A stretch of 43,932 nucleotides of DNA from Thermoanaerobaculia bacterium (lineage in GTDB: Bacteria; Acidobacteriota; Thermoanaerobaculia; Multivoradales; J023): positions 1 through 43,932 of the forward strand of contig JALCBJ010000005.1 in assembly GCA_028066595.1 (NCBI GenBank), given 5' to 3'. The translations under genes were made by a program, and so were the position numbers. The notes beneath the pieces are model-generated. The model worked only from the letters and a program-made list of their open reading frames with translations. It was not told where the DNA came from and did no database searches. Position 1 is the stretch's first letter. Each line of letters starts with the position of its first letter. Shown in pieces: positions 25,157-32,122 of this stretch.

Positions 25157-25256
25157 GGAAGTATGGAGAGGGGAAGGAAGGTAGACATTGGGAACGCTGC
25201 TTATTCGCTTACTTCCAAAGCTCCGCCGGTATCTCATACTTCCGAATGGAAGTATG
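25157..25256. promoter_or_regulatory. cluster of GGAAGTATG operator-like motifs
   Basis: TTGGAAGTATGG at 25155-25166, its partial reverse complement CTTACTTCCAA at 25208-25218, and a perfect palindrome CATACTTCC-GAAT-GGAAGTATG at 25235-25256. Four half-sites in 100 bp suggest cooperative binding by one regulator, most simply the HTH/RHH-like protein encoded next door (25261-25755). The palindrome lies 5 bases after that gene's stop codon, so a terminator hairpin is the alternative, but there is no T-run. Confidence 0.55.
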
Positions 25257-25260
25257 GCTC

Positions 25261-25755
25261 TCAGGTAGCTGGCCCGTGGCCCTTCGGCTCGGTTCGCTCC
25301 CGCTCGAGCTCGCCGAATGGCGGTATGTCATCGGCTACCGCAGCCCGAACCACTGATGCGAGGGTCGCGCCGTGGGCCTTGCCGAGGCGTTCGACCTTGG
25401 CTCTGCTCGCTGGCGAGAGGTCTACGTTCGTTTCGACGCCCCGGTCCGGGGACGGAGCGCTGCGCGCTCGCTCGTCGGGAAGCTCATCGATAATTTGATC
25501 GATAGCAGACGACAGCCGGGGGAGCTCGCCGCGCGCCTTGCGAAGGAGAAGCCATGCGTGGGCCACGGGGTCGAACTTGACGCGTAGAGGCCCCGGGGCG
25601 CCGGGCCGGCCGCGGCGTCGGCGCGGCTCCTGGTGGGCATCGAGTATCTTCGCGATCGCCGCGTGGCTGATGCCGAAGGCCTCGCCGACGCTTCGAAGAC
25701 TGCCGCCGGCACGGTACGCGGCCAACACCTTGCGGTCCCTTGCATCATTTCCCAT
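25261..25755 (-). CDS. DNA-binding regulator with HTH, AT-hook-like and RHH-like parts
   Basis: 164 residues from the ATG at 25755, which has AGGAG upstream. Residues 8-42 form a resolvase/Sigma-70-like HTH (VLAAYRAGGSLRSVGEAFGI, then SHAAIAKILDA). Residues 46-54 (RRRRGRPGA) resemble an AT-hook, and residues 110-145 (VDLSPASRAKVERLGKAHGA, then a short helix) resemble a ribbon-helix-helix dimerisation unit. The combination suggests a DNA-binding regulator or partitioning-type protein of the island. Four GGAAGTATG-type motifs directly downstream are plausible targets. A promoter candidate lies upstream at 25814-25842. No family name can be given. Confidence 0.72.
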   Translation of the reverse strand: MGNDARDRKVLAAYRAGGSLRSVGEAFGISHAAIAKILDAHQEPRRRRGRPGAPGPLRVKFDPVAHAWLLLRKARGELPRLSSAIDQIIDELPDERARSAPSPDRGVETNVDLSPASRAKVERLGKAHGATLASVVRAAVADDIPPFGELERERTEPKGHGPAT

Positions 25756-25813
25756 CGAGTGCTCCTGACCCTCTCTCATGCCACAGGGCAATGGTGTGGC
25801 TCGCACTGCTTGA

Positions 25814-25842
25814 CGTTAGCGGGCCTCTTTGTGTAGTGTCAA
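25814..25842 (-). promoter_or_regulatory. candidate sigma-70 promoter for the regulator gene
   Basis: On the minus strand a perfect -35 TTGACA (25837-25842) is followed after 17 bases by CTAACG (25814-25819), a poor -10. Transcription would start near 25806, about 50 bases before the ATG at 25755. Confidence 0.35.
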
Positions 25843-26156
25843 CCTCTATGAGGTGTCCCGGAAATCGCATCTATTTCCAGGTGAAAATTGCCATGCTACA
25901 TCCGCATTCGATTGTCAGGGTCCGATAAGAATGTTTATGTAAACCTGAGTGGTTTTCGAGATGAAAAGTCATTGCACTGCAAAGGATTTCTCTCGGATTA
26001 TGGGCTTGAAACATGTCTATGGTTGAGTGTTTCTGCTGGTTTCACCGCCCCGGTTACGCCTAGTGAGGGGTTCTCCTCAGCTGGAGTCTGTCGGCCGGCT
26101 CTGGTGGATAGACCCTACGGCAGGTACACGACATCGAGCACGAGCGTTCGGTACAT
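25843..26156. other. AT-richer gene-free stretch in the island
   Basis: No convincing coding frame on either strand. A small perfect inverted repeat GGAAAT...ATTTCC lies at 25860-25878. The stretch is less GC-rich than its surroundings and separates the regulator gene from the 3' end of the pentapeptide-repeat gene; both lie on the minus strand. Confidence 0.4.
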
Positions 26157-27503
26157 CTAGAGCAAGAACGCGGCGATCGCCACATAGAACAGACCAGACG
26201 CCACCTTGTGCAACGTGTAGAGAACCCGGTACTCGTCGAGGGCCGGCGAGCGCTGGGTGATGATCTCCGCGTCTCGGAGACACACCACGCTGTAGGTGAG
26301 GTAGATGCGGATCGATTGGTAGGTGAGCAGGATCAGCCCGAGCCAGACTGTCGTCGAGCGCCATCCATCCTCTGAGCCAAGCAGAACGCCGATGACCGGC
26401 GCGGAGTCGCAGTCTGGACGAAGGCACGGAGAGGTGCGGGCGATCCTCTCGCCGAGCTCCTTCATAAGCAGCAGTTCGACTTTGGGCTTGCGGTTGGATC
26501 TCTCGAGCAGTCGGCGAATCTCGCCTTCGGCGGCGGGCGCCAAACCGTGCCGGCGTCGGACAGACTCGATCTCCGCCTTCAGCCCCTCGAGGCTCTGAGA
26601 GTTCTCGTTCTCGACCTTTTCTACAGCTGCTTTGAGTTCCTGGTTCAGCGGAACAAGAGCAGCCTGCGCTTGGTTGACTCCGGACCAGAACGTCACTCGT
26701 GCGATCAGCGGGAAGAAGAAGGCCAGCAGCAGAAGCAGCTGGAACAGCAGGCGCGAACCCGAGTAGGTAAGCCGAAGCGCACTCCAGGGATCCGAGGTTT
26801 CTCGCCGGAGTTCCGCACCGGGGAGCCACCTTGGCCACCGTCTTTCCCGAAGCGGTGCTCGAAGCCGAGCAAGCGGCTCCCTCAGTAGAGACGGGCGGTC
26901 GAGCGCAATCGGCACCGCAAAGGACTGGTCCAACAAGAGACCTCGTGACGAGCTGAAGTTCGCACCTTGGAGCTTCGCGCCGAGGAAGTTCGCCCCTTGA
27001 AGGTTCGCCGAGACGAAGTTCGCCCCTTCGAGTTCCGCGCCGATGAAGTCCGCCTCTTGGAGCTTCGCGTCGAGGAAGTACGCCCCTTCGAGTTTCGCTC
27101 GTTGGAAGTACGCTCCTTCGAGTCTCCCTGCGTTGAATCTCGCCCCTTCGAGTCTTGCGAAGTAGAATCTCGCCCCTTCGAGGTTCGCCTCCTCGAACAT
27201 CGCCCCGCCGAGTCTTGCGTTGGCGAAGTTCGCCCATTCGAGTTCCGCGTCGATGAAGATCGCTCCTTGGAGCTTCGCGCCGAAGAAGTCCGCCTCTTGG
27301 AGCTTCGCGCCGAGGAAGTTCGCCCCTTGGAGATTCAATCGTTGGAATTCCGCCCCTCCGCGTCCCCGCCACGCGAAGTTCGTTCCTCTGTCAAAGTGAT
27401 GCCCGGAGAGATCAGGCTGAAAGTCTTCGTCCTGCGACGATCGCCAGTCGTTCCAGTGCCAGACTCCCTGCAACAGACGGTGTACGTGCTCCTGATTCGC
27501 CAT
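26157..27503 (-). CDS. pentapeptide-repeat membrane protein
   Basis: 448 residues from the ATG at 27503 (GGGAGGG upstream). Residues about 51-185 are a clean pentapeptide-repeat helix with a 10-residue double period, A(N/D)Fxx-AxL(Q/E)(G/E), about 26 pentapeptides, giving a right-handed beta solenoid. A basic linker (205-240) leads to a membrane helix at 252-273, a charged coiled-coil-like and helical loop at 285-355, then membrane helices at about 384-408 and 434-448. The sensor-like solenoid fused to a membrane module resembles effectors that act on membranes, but I know of no characterised protein with this exact layout. It sits between integrase and regulator, so it is island cargo. The repeats create a spurious antisense reading frame. 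Confidence 0.88.
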   Translation of the reverse strand: MANQEHVHRLLQGVWHWNDWRSSQDEDFQPDLSGHHFDRGTNFAWRGRGGAEFQRLNLQGANFLGAKLQEADFFGAKLQGAIFIDAELEWANFANARLGGAMFEEANLEGARFYFARLEGARFNAGRLEGAYFQRAKLEGAYFLDAKLQEADFIGAELEGANFVSANLQGANFLGAKLQGANFSSSRGLLLDQSFAVPIALDRPSLLREPLARLRAPLRERRWPRWLPGAELRRETSDPWSALRLTYSGSRLLFQLLLLLAFFFPLIARVTFWSGVNQAQAALVPLNQELKAAVEKVENENSQSLEGLKAEIESVRRRHGLAPAAEGEIRRLLERSNRKPKVELLLMKELGERIARTSPCLRPDCDSAPVIGVLLGSEDGWRSTTVWLGLILLTYQSIRIYLTYSVVCLRDAEIITQRSPALDEYRVLYTLHKVASGLFYVAIAAFLL

Positions 27504-27603
27504 CGCCAGTCCCTCCCCTGAGACCACGGCCGGGACGACGCCGACGGCGCGCTGTCCGGTCCGACAGATTTTGTGGACTACAGTATCGGCTCTATAGAGT
27601 CCT

Positions 27604-28995
27604 CTATCCAGCCAGCCCGAGCGCGACAGCGATCGCCCGTGCGAGCGCGGGTCGGTCAGCGACCGATCCCACAAGGTCGTTGACCACCGCGTCTTCGCCA
27701 CCCTCGAGGACGGCGCCACGAAGATTCGGGTTCGCTTGGACCATCTTGGCCACCGCCTCCCCGAGCTGGCTAGGCACCAGATGGGTGTAGCCCTGCGTCG
27801 TCCGGATGTCGGCGTGTCCGAGGATCTCTTGAACGTGCCGCACGCTCGCACCGCTCTCAAGCAAACTCGTCGCCGTGGTGTGCCTCCAAGCGTGAAAGGG
27901 GAGTGAGACCCCTGCGGCGGACCTGGCGCGGTTCCAGGCATGCCGAGGAAACGAACGGTGTCCGGAGGCTGATGCATCACTTGGGAACACGAAGCCTTTC
28001 GACCAGCGAGTGACCGCCTGGCGCTCTCTCAGCGCGTCAAACGCTCGGCCGTAGAAGTAGAGCAAGCGAGGTCTGCGGCCCTTGGCAAGCTGGGCCGGGA
28101 CGACGCCGACGGCGAAGCTCGAATGCATCTCGATCGGCACTACTGGTCTTGCTTCCGATGGCCTGCCGGCCGTTCTTAGGCTCGACGGCGCCGAAGCAGG
28201 CCGCGACCATGCAAGGGAAAGCAGCTCCTCTCGTCTGCCTCCGCTCGACCAGGCCAGGAAGCACAGATCGCGAAGAAAGGGGCTCGACTCTTCTTCGGCG
28301 GCTGTTACCAGGGCTTCTGCCTCCTTCGCGGAAAAGAACTCCACCGGGGAATCCGCGCGCTCGGGCAGGCGGGCGCCCCTCACGGGTGATGAGTCGGCCC
28401 ACTTGCGGCGATTGGCAAGGCTGAACACCAGACCCAGTGTCCCGACGTAGAAGTTGACGGTACGCGGCGACAGGCCGCGCTCCTTCCGAATTTCGTTGCG
28501 GGCGGTAGCCACGTCGTCCTCGTCGACGTCGACCAATGGGCGATCGCTCCCAAGTGCAGATCGCCAGGCCTCGAGGTGGGTCACGTAGTGCTGCACTGTC
28601 GAGGCTCGGTCGTACGTGGCTCGGATCTCGGCGATTGTCTCGTCGATCGCGCGGCTCACCGTCACCAGCTGGCCGGACCCGGCGGCGAGCGTGCGGCGGT
28701 CGAGAACCTCACGAAGAGCTCGAGCCGCCTTGTCTACCGCTTGCGTCGATGGGTTGGCCATCTCGCCATCACAATCTGGCCAACCGAGAACGAACCGAGC
28801 CAGTTCCGCAAACGAGATCGCGGTTCCGCCGGCGAACGCATCGGCGCCCGCGCGGACCTGGCGCTCAACTCTTGCAAGCCACGACTTAGCGGCGGTTTCG
28901 GTTGCGAAGGTCCGGGACCTGGCCGGCGTCGTCAGTCGCGTCGTCGCTTTCCATCGGATCCCCTTCGTCTTCGAGTCTCTTCTCTGAATCGGCAT
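27604..28995 (-). CDS. tyrosine recombinase (island integrase)
   Basis: 463 residues from the ATG at 28995 (GAGGG upstream; GTG two codons earlier is possible). N-terminal arm and core-binding domains at about 1-215 ([19 protein letters not shown] typical), catalytic domain at about 225-430. Catalytic residues: Arg in [14 protein letters not shown], the HxxR pair in [19 protein letters not shown], the second His in [16 protein letters not shown], and Tyr in that same motif as nucleophile. The segment after LSLAW is unusual (Ser/Pro/Ala-rich, no clear beta-strand Lys) and may hide compensating frameshifts. It lies 156 bp from attR and should integrate and excise the element at the dksA/traR core. 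Confidence 0.93.
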   Translation of the reverse strand: MPIQRRDSKTKGIRWKATTRLTTPARSRTFATETAAKSWLARVERQVRAGADAFAGGTAISFAELARFVLGWPDCDGEMANPSTQAVDKAARALREVLDRRTLAAGSGQLVTVSRAIDETIAEIRATYDRASTVQHYVTHLEAWRSALGSDRPLVDVDEDDVATARNEIRKERGLSPRTVNFYVGTLGLVFSLANRRKWADSSPVRGARLPERADSPVEFFSAKEAEALVTAAEEESSPFLRDLCFLAWSSGGRREELLSLAWSRPASAPSSLRTAGRPSEARPVVPIEMHSSFAVGVVPAQLAKGRRPRLLYFYGRAFDALRERQAVTRWSKGFVFPSDASASGHRSFPRHAWNRARSAAGVSLPFHAWRHTTATSLLESGASVRHVQEILGHADIRTTQGYTHLVPSQLGEAVAKMVQANPNLRGAVLEGGEDAVVNDLVGSVADRPALARAIAVALGLAG

Positions 28996-29075
28996 GGCCA
29001 CACCCTCTGCCGTTGGTTCAGTTTGGTGCAGGAATGGTGCACCGGATCTCGTACTGTAGGCCCTAGATTACTTCA

Positions 29076-29090
29076 ATAACCCTCGGTTAT
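29076..29090. promoter_or_regulatory. palindrome between integrase and attR
   Basis: ATAACC-CTC-GGTTAT is a perfect 6-base inverted repeat with a 3-base spacer, 61 bp inside attR and 81 bp upstream of the integrase start. Candidate arm-type recombinase site, excisionase site or operator of the integrase promoter. Confidence 0.35.
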
Positions 29091-29150
29091 GCCGGAAACC
29101 TATTGGAAACAGTGGGGTTTCGTAGATCTACCCTTCGATGGGTTCGATTT

Positions 29151-29162
29151 ACCTGGATGGCG
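29151..29162. repeat. right attachment site core (attR)
   Basis: ACCTGGATGGCG, identical to 22356-22367. On the minus strand it encodes the AIQ/V junction residues of the split dksA/traR-type protein. Confidence 0.82.
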
Positions 29163-29314
29163 TCCATGCGGGTGAGCCGGCCGATGGTTTGGCCCACGCC
29201 TTCGATGGGTTTCTGGTCTGCAGCTCCCTGGGCGAGAAGAGCCTGAGCGGACGATCTGGCGGTGAGGAGGAGTTGGCGAAACCCTTCGAGCTGCTCCGGT
29301 GTCAGGTGTGGCAT
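29151..29314 (-). pseudogene. 5' part of the split dksA/traR-type zinc-finger gene
   Basis: Starts at the ATG at 29314 and encodes the N-terminal helical half (MPHLTPEQLEGFRQLLL, then GQTIGRLTRMDAIQV). In the present state the frame runs on into island sequence and stops at 29087 after 75 residues, without a zinc finger. Fused through the att core to 22163-22367 it yields 118 residues with Cys88, Cys91, Cys109 and Cys112 as the zinc site. Short TraR/DksA-family proteins modulate RNA polymerase with or without ppGpp; whether either half still acts is unknown. The divergent apbE gene starts 147 bp away. Confidence 0.85.
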
Positions 29315-29460
29315 GACAGGCCATCGTACCGCGTGGAGCTTCGTTCAGAGGTTCACCTTGAGAAGGCGATGTAGTTCGTGACTCCGCGACTTGTTTACTC
29401 GGACACCCGGCACCGCCGGGACTGGTGCCGGTGTTCGTACGATGGAAGAATGCACCCGTC

Positions 29461-30576
29461 GTGCTGAACTTTCCCCGCGTCCACCCCCGGCATCTTCCGC
29501 GGTCACCCGCCGCTCTGCTCTGCGTCTTCGTCTGCCTATCCCTCTTGTCTTGGGGATGCCATGACGCAACGTCAGCCCATCGACCTGTCCAGGTCGAGCT
29601 GACGGGCTCCACCATGGGCACCTACTATCGGGTCAAGGTGATCTTGCCCTCCGGTGGGGACCTGGCACCGGATCGTCGGGCGGGGCTCACTGCCTTGATC
29701 GAGGGAGAGCTGGACAAGGTCAACCGTTTGATGTCGACCTATGTCGACGACAGCGAGGTGAGTCTGTTCAACGACCATCGATCGACCGAACCTTTTGCTG
29801 TCTCAGAGGAGACATTCGTGGTCATCGGCGAAGCGATCGAGCTCGGTCAGTTGACCCAAGGTGCGCTCGACATCACGGTCGGGCCGCTGGTCGATGCCTA
29901 TGGTTTCGGCCCGGACGGTGCACTTCCGGAGGTCGCGGAGTCGGAGCTTCGCAGGCTACGGGCACGAGTGGGTCTGCATCACCTTCGACTCGACGCCGGC
30001 GTACGGACCGTGGCCAAGGACCGTAGTGGAGTGGAGATCGACCTTTCGTCCATCGCCAAAGGTCGGGCCATCGATCTGGTGACGGAGAAGCTCGTTTCCG
30101 AAGGCTACTCCGATCTGATGGTGGAGGTCGGAGGTGAGATTCGCGTTGCAGGACGCAACGTCTTGGGAAAGCCGTGGCGCTTGGGAATCGAACGGCCGCA
30201 GGCATCGAGAGGTGGAGTACAACGGGTGATCGAGCTGGAGTCGGGTGCCTTGGCGACCTCGGGCGACTATCGGAACTTCCGCATGATCGACGGTGAGCGG
30301 GTATCGCACATCATCGATCCGCGTACCGGTCGCCCCATCAGTCATTGGCTGGCATCCGCCAGTGTGGTGCAGCCGACCTGTGCCCGGGCCGACGGGCTGG
30401 CGACGGCCTTCATGGTGCTGGGTACGGAGACTGCGTGGAAGCTGGCCAAGGAGAACGATATTCCGGCACTCCTCTTGGTGCGCGACGGCGACGGATTCAT
30501 CGAGCGGGCAACACCGGCATTCGAGCGTCGGTTTCCTCAGGAAGGAAACCGGATACCCCGGCCCGCGCCGGAATGA
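29461..30576 (+). CDS. apbE: FAD:protein FMN transferase lipoprotein
   Basis: 371 residues from the GTG at 29461 (a GTG at 29425 would add 12 residues and a poor signal peptide). The signal ends in LLSWGC, so Cys33 is the probable lipidated residue and the enzyme faces the periplasm. ApbE signatures: GSTMGTYYRVKV, LMSTYVDDSEVSLFN, GALDITVGPLVDAYGFGP, IDLSSIAKGRAIDLV, MVEVGGEIRVAG, LATSGDYRNF, HIIDPRTGRP and ARADGLATAFMVLG. The enzyme transfers FMN from FAD to Thr/Ser of partners such as NqrB and NqrC. It is followed by nqrM after 80 bp, which supports an Nqr maturation role. Confidence 0.95.
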   Translation: MLNFPRVHPRHLPRSPAALLCVFVCLSLLSWGCHDATSAHRPVQVELTGSTMGTYYRVKVILPSGGDLAPDRRAGLTALIEGELDKVNRLMSTYVDDSEVSLFNDHRSTEPFAVSEETFVVIGEAIELGQLTQGALDITVGPLVDAYGFGPDGALPEVAESELRRLRARVGLHHLRLDAGVRTVAKDRSGVEIDLSSIAKGRAIDLVTEKLVSEGYSDLMVEVGGEIRVAGRNVLGKPWRLGIERPQASRGGVQRVIELESGALATSGDYRNFRMIDGERVSHIIDPRTGRPISHWLASASVVQPTCARADGLATAFMVLGTETAWKLAKENDIPALLLVRDGDGFIERATPAFERRFPQEGNRIPRPAPE

Positions 30577-30584
30577 AGTCCGGG

Positions 30585-30603
30585 CTCTGGACGTTGTCCA
30601 GAG
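30585..30603 (+). terminator. intercistronic hairpin between apbE and nqrM
   Basis: CTCTGGAC-GTT-GTCCAGAG, a perfect 8-bp stem with a 3-base loop directly after the apbE stop. There is no T-run, so it may be an attenuating or mRNA-stabilising stem and not a full terminator. Confidence 0.4.
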
Positions 30604-30656
30604 TCCGATCGTCGAGACGTCCCCCGCCGTAATCGTTACCGAACCGAGAACACTTC

Positions 30657-30875
30657 ATGGCCATTCTTTTCTTGACGCTGACGGTCTTTCTGGTGGTCGT
30701 GCTCGCGATGGCTGTCGGTATCATCTTCCGGCGGCCGTGTCTGCGCGGCTCGTGCGGAGGACCCGAAGTGCTCGATGCCAGCGGCGAGCCTCTGACCTGT
30801 GCCACATGTCCGAATCGCAAGAAGAAGGAACGAGCTGTGGCGGGTGACGGTGAGGGGCTTCCTGTCCTGCGTTAG
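30657..30875 (+). CDS. nqrM: Na+-NQR maturation factor NqrM
   Basis: 72 residues. One N-terminal membrane helix (ILFLTLTVFLVVVLAMAVGIIF) is followed by the family's cysteine pattern, CLRGSCGG and CATC. In Vibrio the NqrM cysteines are needed to insert the Fe centre between the NqrD and NqrE subunits. Gene order apbE-nqrM is the normal tail of nqrABCDEF operons, but no nqrA-F genes occur upstream here: the region ahead of apbE is the dksA/traR-type gene and its island. The structural genes are presumably elsewhere. Confidence 0.9.
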   Translation: MAILFLTLTVFLVVVLAMAVGIIFRRPCLRGSCGGPEVLDASGEPLTCATCPNRKKKERAVAGDGEGLPVLR

Positions 30876-31016
30876 CCTGCGAAACGTCAGGCTCGAGCGA
30901 GCACTTCGTTCGGGGCGGCTCGCCTGCGATATGCTGTGGGTAGGTTGAAGCCAGAGTGGCGAAGTGCCGGCTGACGAAGCCTTTGCTTCGCATGAGTCGA
31001 CTTTGAGGAAGACCCC

Positions 31017-31556
31017 ATGCAGGATCTCGTTCTTCCCGCCGCGCGTCAGTGGATGACGTCTCCTCAGTGCGTTCTGAAACCTTCGGACCGGGTGCTCGAC
31101 GCGATCGACCGCTTGGTGGAGTTCGGTATGACTGCGGCGCCGGTGGTGGACGACCAAGGCAAGCTGATCGGTATGCTGACCGAGAAGGATTGCCTACGGA
31201 TCCTTGCCTCCGTCACCTATGAGCACGGCTGGGAGCTCGGGCTCGTCGCGGACTATCTCAGCTCGGACGTCGTGGCCTGCGAACCGGACATGGATCTCTT
31301 CCAGGTCGCCGAGCGATTCCTCCAGAACAACTTCCCGGTATTGCCGGTAGTCGAGGGCGGTGACTTGCTGGGGACCATCAGTCGTCAGGACATGATGAAG
31401 GGTATTCAAACCCTTCGGCGTAGCCTGGAGAGGACGCGGAAGTCCTTCGAGGAGAGGGCCGGACATCAAGCCGATCGGCCACGGGGCATCGAGAACATGC
31501 AGCGTGCAGCTGCGCAGCACAGCCCGAAGCAGCTCGTCCAGCTTTTCAGGCGCTAG
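31017..31556 (+). CDS. CBS-domain pair protein
   Basis: 179 residues. Two CBS motifs: residues about 8-65 (MTSPQCVLKPSDRVLDAIDRL ... GKLIGMLTEKDCLRIL) and about 80-138 (SSDVVACEPDMDLFQVAERF ... GDLLGTISRQDMMKGI). Such tandem pairs form a Bateman module that binds adenine nucleotides. The ~40-residue C-terminal tail is charged and helical. A stand-alone CBS pair is usually a regulator of an unknown partner or energy sensor. It is 141 bp downstream of nqrM. An inverted repeat AGCCTG...CAGGCT covers the end of nqrM and could end that transcript. Confidence 0.92.
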   Translation: MQDLVLPAARQWMTSPQCVLKPSDRVLDAIDRLVEFGMTAAPVVDDQGKLIGMLTEKDCLRILASVTYEHGWELGLVADYLSSDVVACEPDMDLFQVAERFLQNNFPVLPVVEGGDLLGTISRQDMMKGIQTLRRSLERTRKSFEERAGHQADRPRGIENMQRAAAQHSPKQLVQLFRR

Positions 31557-31575
31557 CTCGGAGGTCCTGACCGGG

Positions 31576-32073
31576 TCGCGATACGCGATGCCGCAATGCG
31601 TCAGAGGGGATCGTTTGCTAGTACAGCATCCCCATAAATGGCAGGGCCACCTCTTGACTCCGAGGTGGCCGTATTAGGCTAGCTTGGTGTGGGTGGGATT
31701 CTTGGAGGGTATCTTGAGGAAGGTTGGGCGTCGTATACGCCACGAGTGCGGTAGGAAACAGGTCCGAAAGGACCTGGTGATCTGTTTGGATCACTTGCAT
31801 ATTCTGGAAATGCAATCCTGGTGCCAGGCATACGTTTCGTGAACGGAACGGTCAGATTCTCTTCTGTGGGTATCCGCCATGGCTGAGAACGTGACTCGAA
31901 AGTCTTTGCACCGCAGGGCTTTCCAGGCTTCCTCGCCGGTTCAAAGACTTGGAGATATTCGTTTCTCGAACGACCGTTCAGTATTGCCGCAGGGCGGCTT
32001 CAGAGCTGCGAAACCTGCCCAAAACGGGCAGACTATGCAAAAACGGCATACTCGATGTCGCGTTTTGGCGACA
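31576..32073. ncRNA. hairpin-dense gene-free region, candidate structured RNA
   Basis: Between two convergent genes. Hairpins in order: TCGCG-ATA-CGCGA (31576-31588); GGCCACCTC/GAGGTGGCC, 9 bp (31645-31670); GGCGT-CGTAT-ACGCC (31727-31741); CAGGTCC-GAAA-GGACCTG with a GNRA loop (31759-31776), followed without any gap by GTGATC/GATCAC (31777-31794), TTGCAT/ATGCAA (31795-31815) and CCTGG/CCAGG (31817-31828). A long-range 8-bp stem pairs 31846-31853 with 31972-31979 and encloses AAGTCTTTG/CAAAGACTT (31900-31908 with 31942-31950). GCCGC-AGG-GCGGC follows (31986-31998). Three more hairpins at 32015-32073 share a CAAAAC loop on unlike stems. No coding frame is convincing. Strand, promoter and function are unknown; an ornate RNA is inference. 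Confidence 0.42.
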
Positions 32074-32122
32074 CTCCGTTGGATTGAGCCTCACCACTCC
32101 GTTCCGACGGTGGATCGAGCCG

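Larger units (their letters stand above)
22356..29162. mobile_element. 6.8-kb integrative element inserted in a dksA/traR-type gene
   Basis: The boundaries are identical 12-bp direct repeats (ACCTGGATGGCG) at 22356-22367 and 29151-29162. A tyrosine recombinase gene begins 156 bp inside the right repeat, the usual position for an integrase that carries its own attachment site. Deleting one repeat plus the interval rebuilds an intact chromosomal gene in frame. Contents from left to right: a helical hypothetical (+), a secreted triple-repeat protein, an HTH protein, a HEPN-like protein, a primase-C-terminal-like protein, an HTH/RHH-like regulator, a pentapeptide-repeat membrane protein and the integrase (all minus). 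No replication or conjugation genes are visible, so it is probably a mobilisable cargo island or satellite. Confidence 0.85.

Noticed and set aside
26967..27521. 184-residue plus-strand reading frame with repetitive EVRPFE-type sequence
   Set aside because: It is antisense to the pentapeptide-repeat gene. The repetition is the mirror of the pentapeptide DNA repeats, and there is no domain or good ribosome site.
31645..31830. Integron-type attC sites as explanation of the hairpins
   Set aside because: No integrase of the IntI type, no R/L box (GTTRRRY) pairs at the stem ends, and the stems are short and unlike attC.
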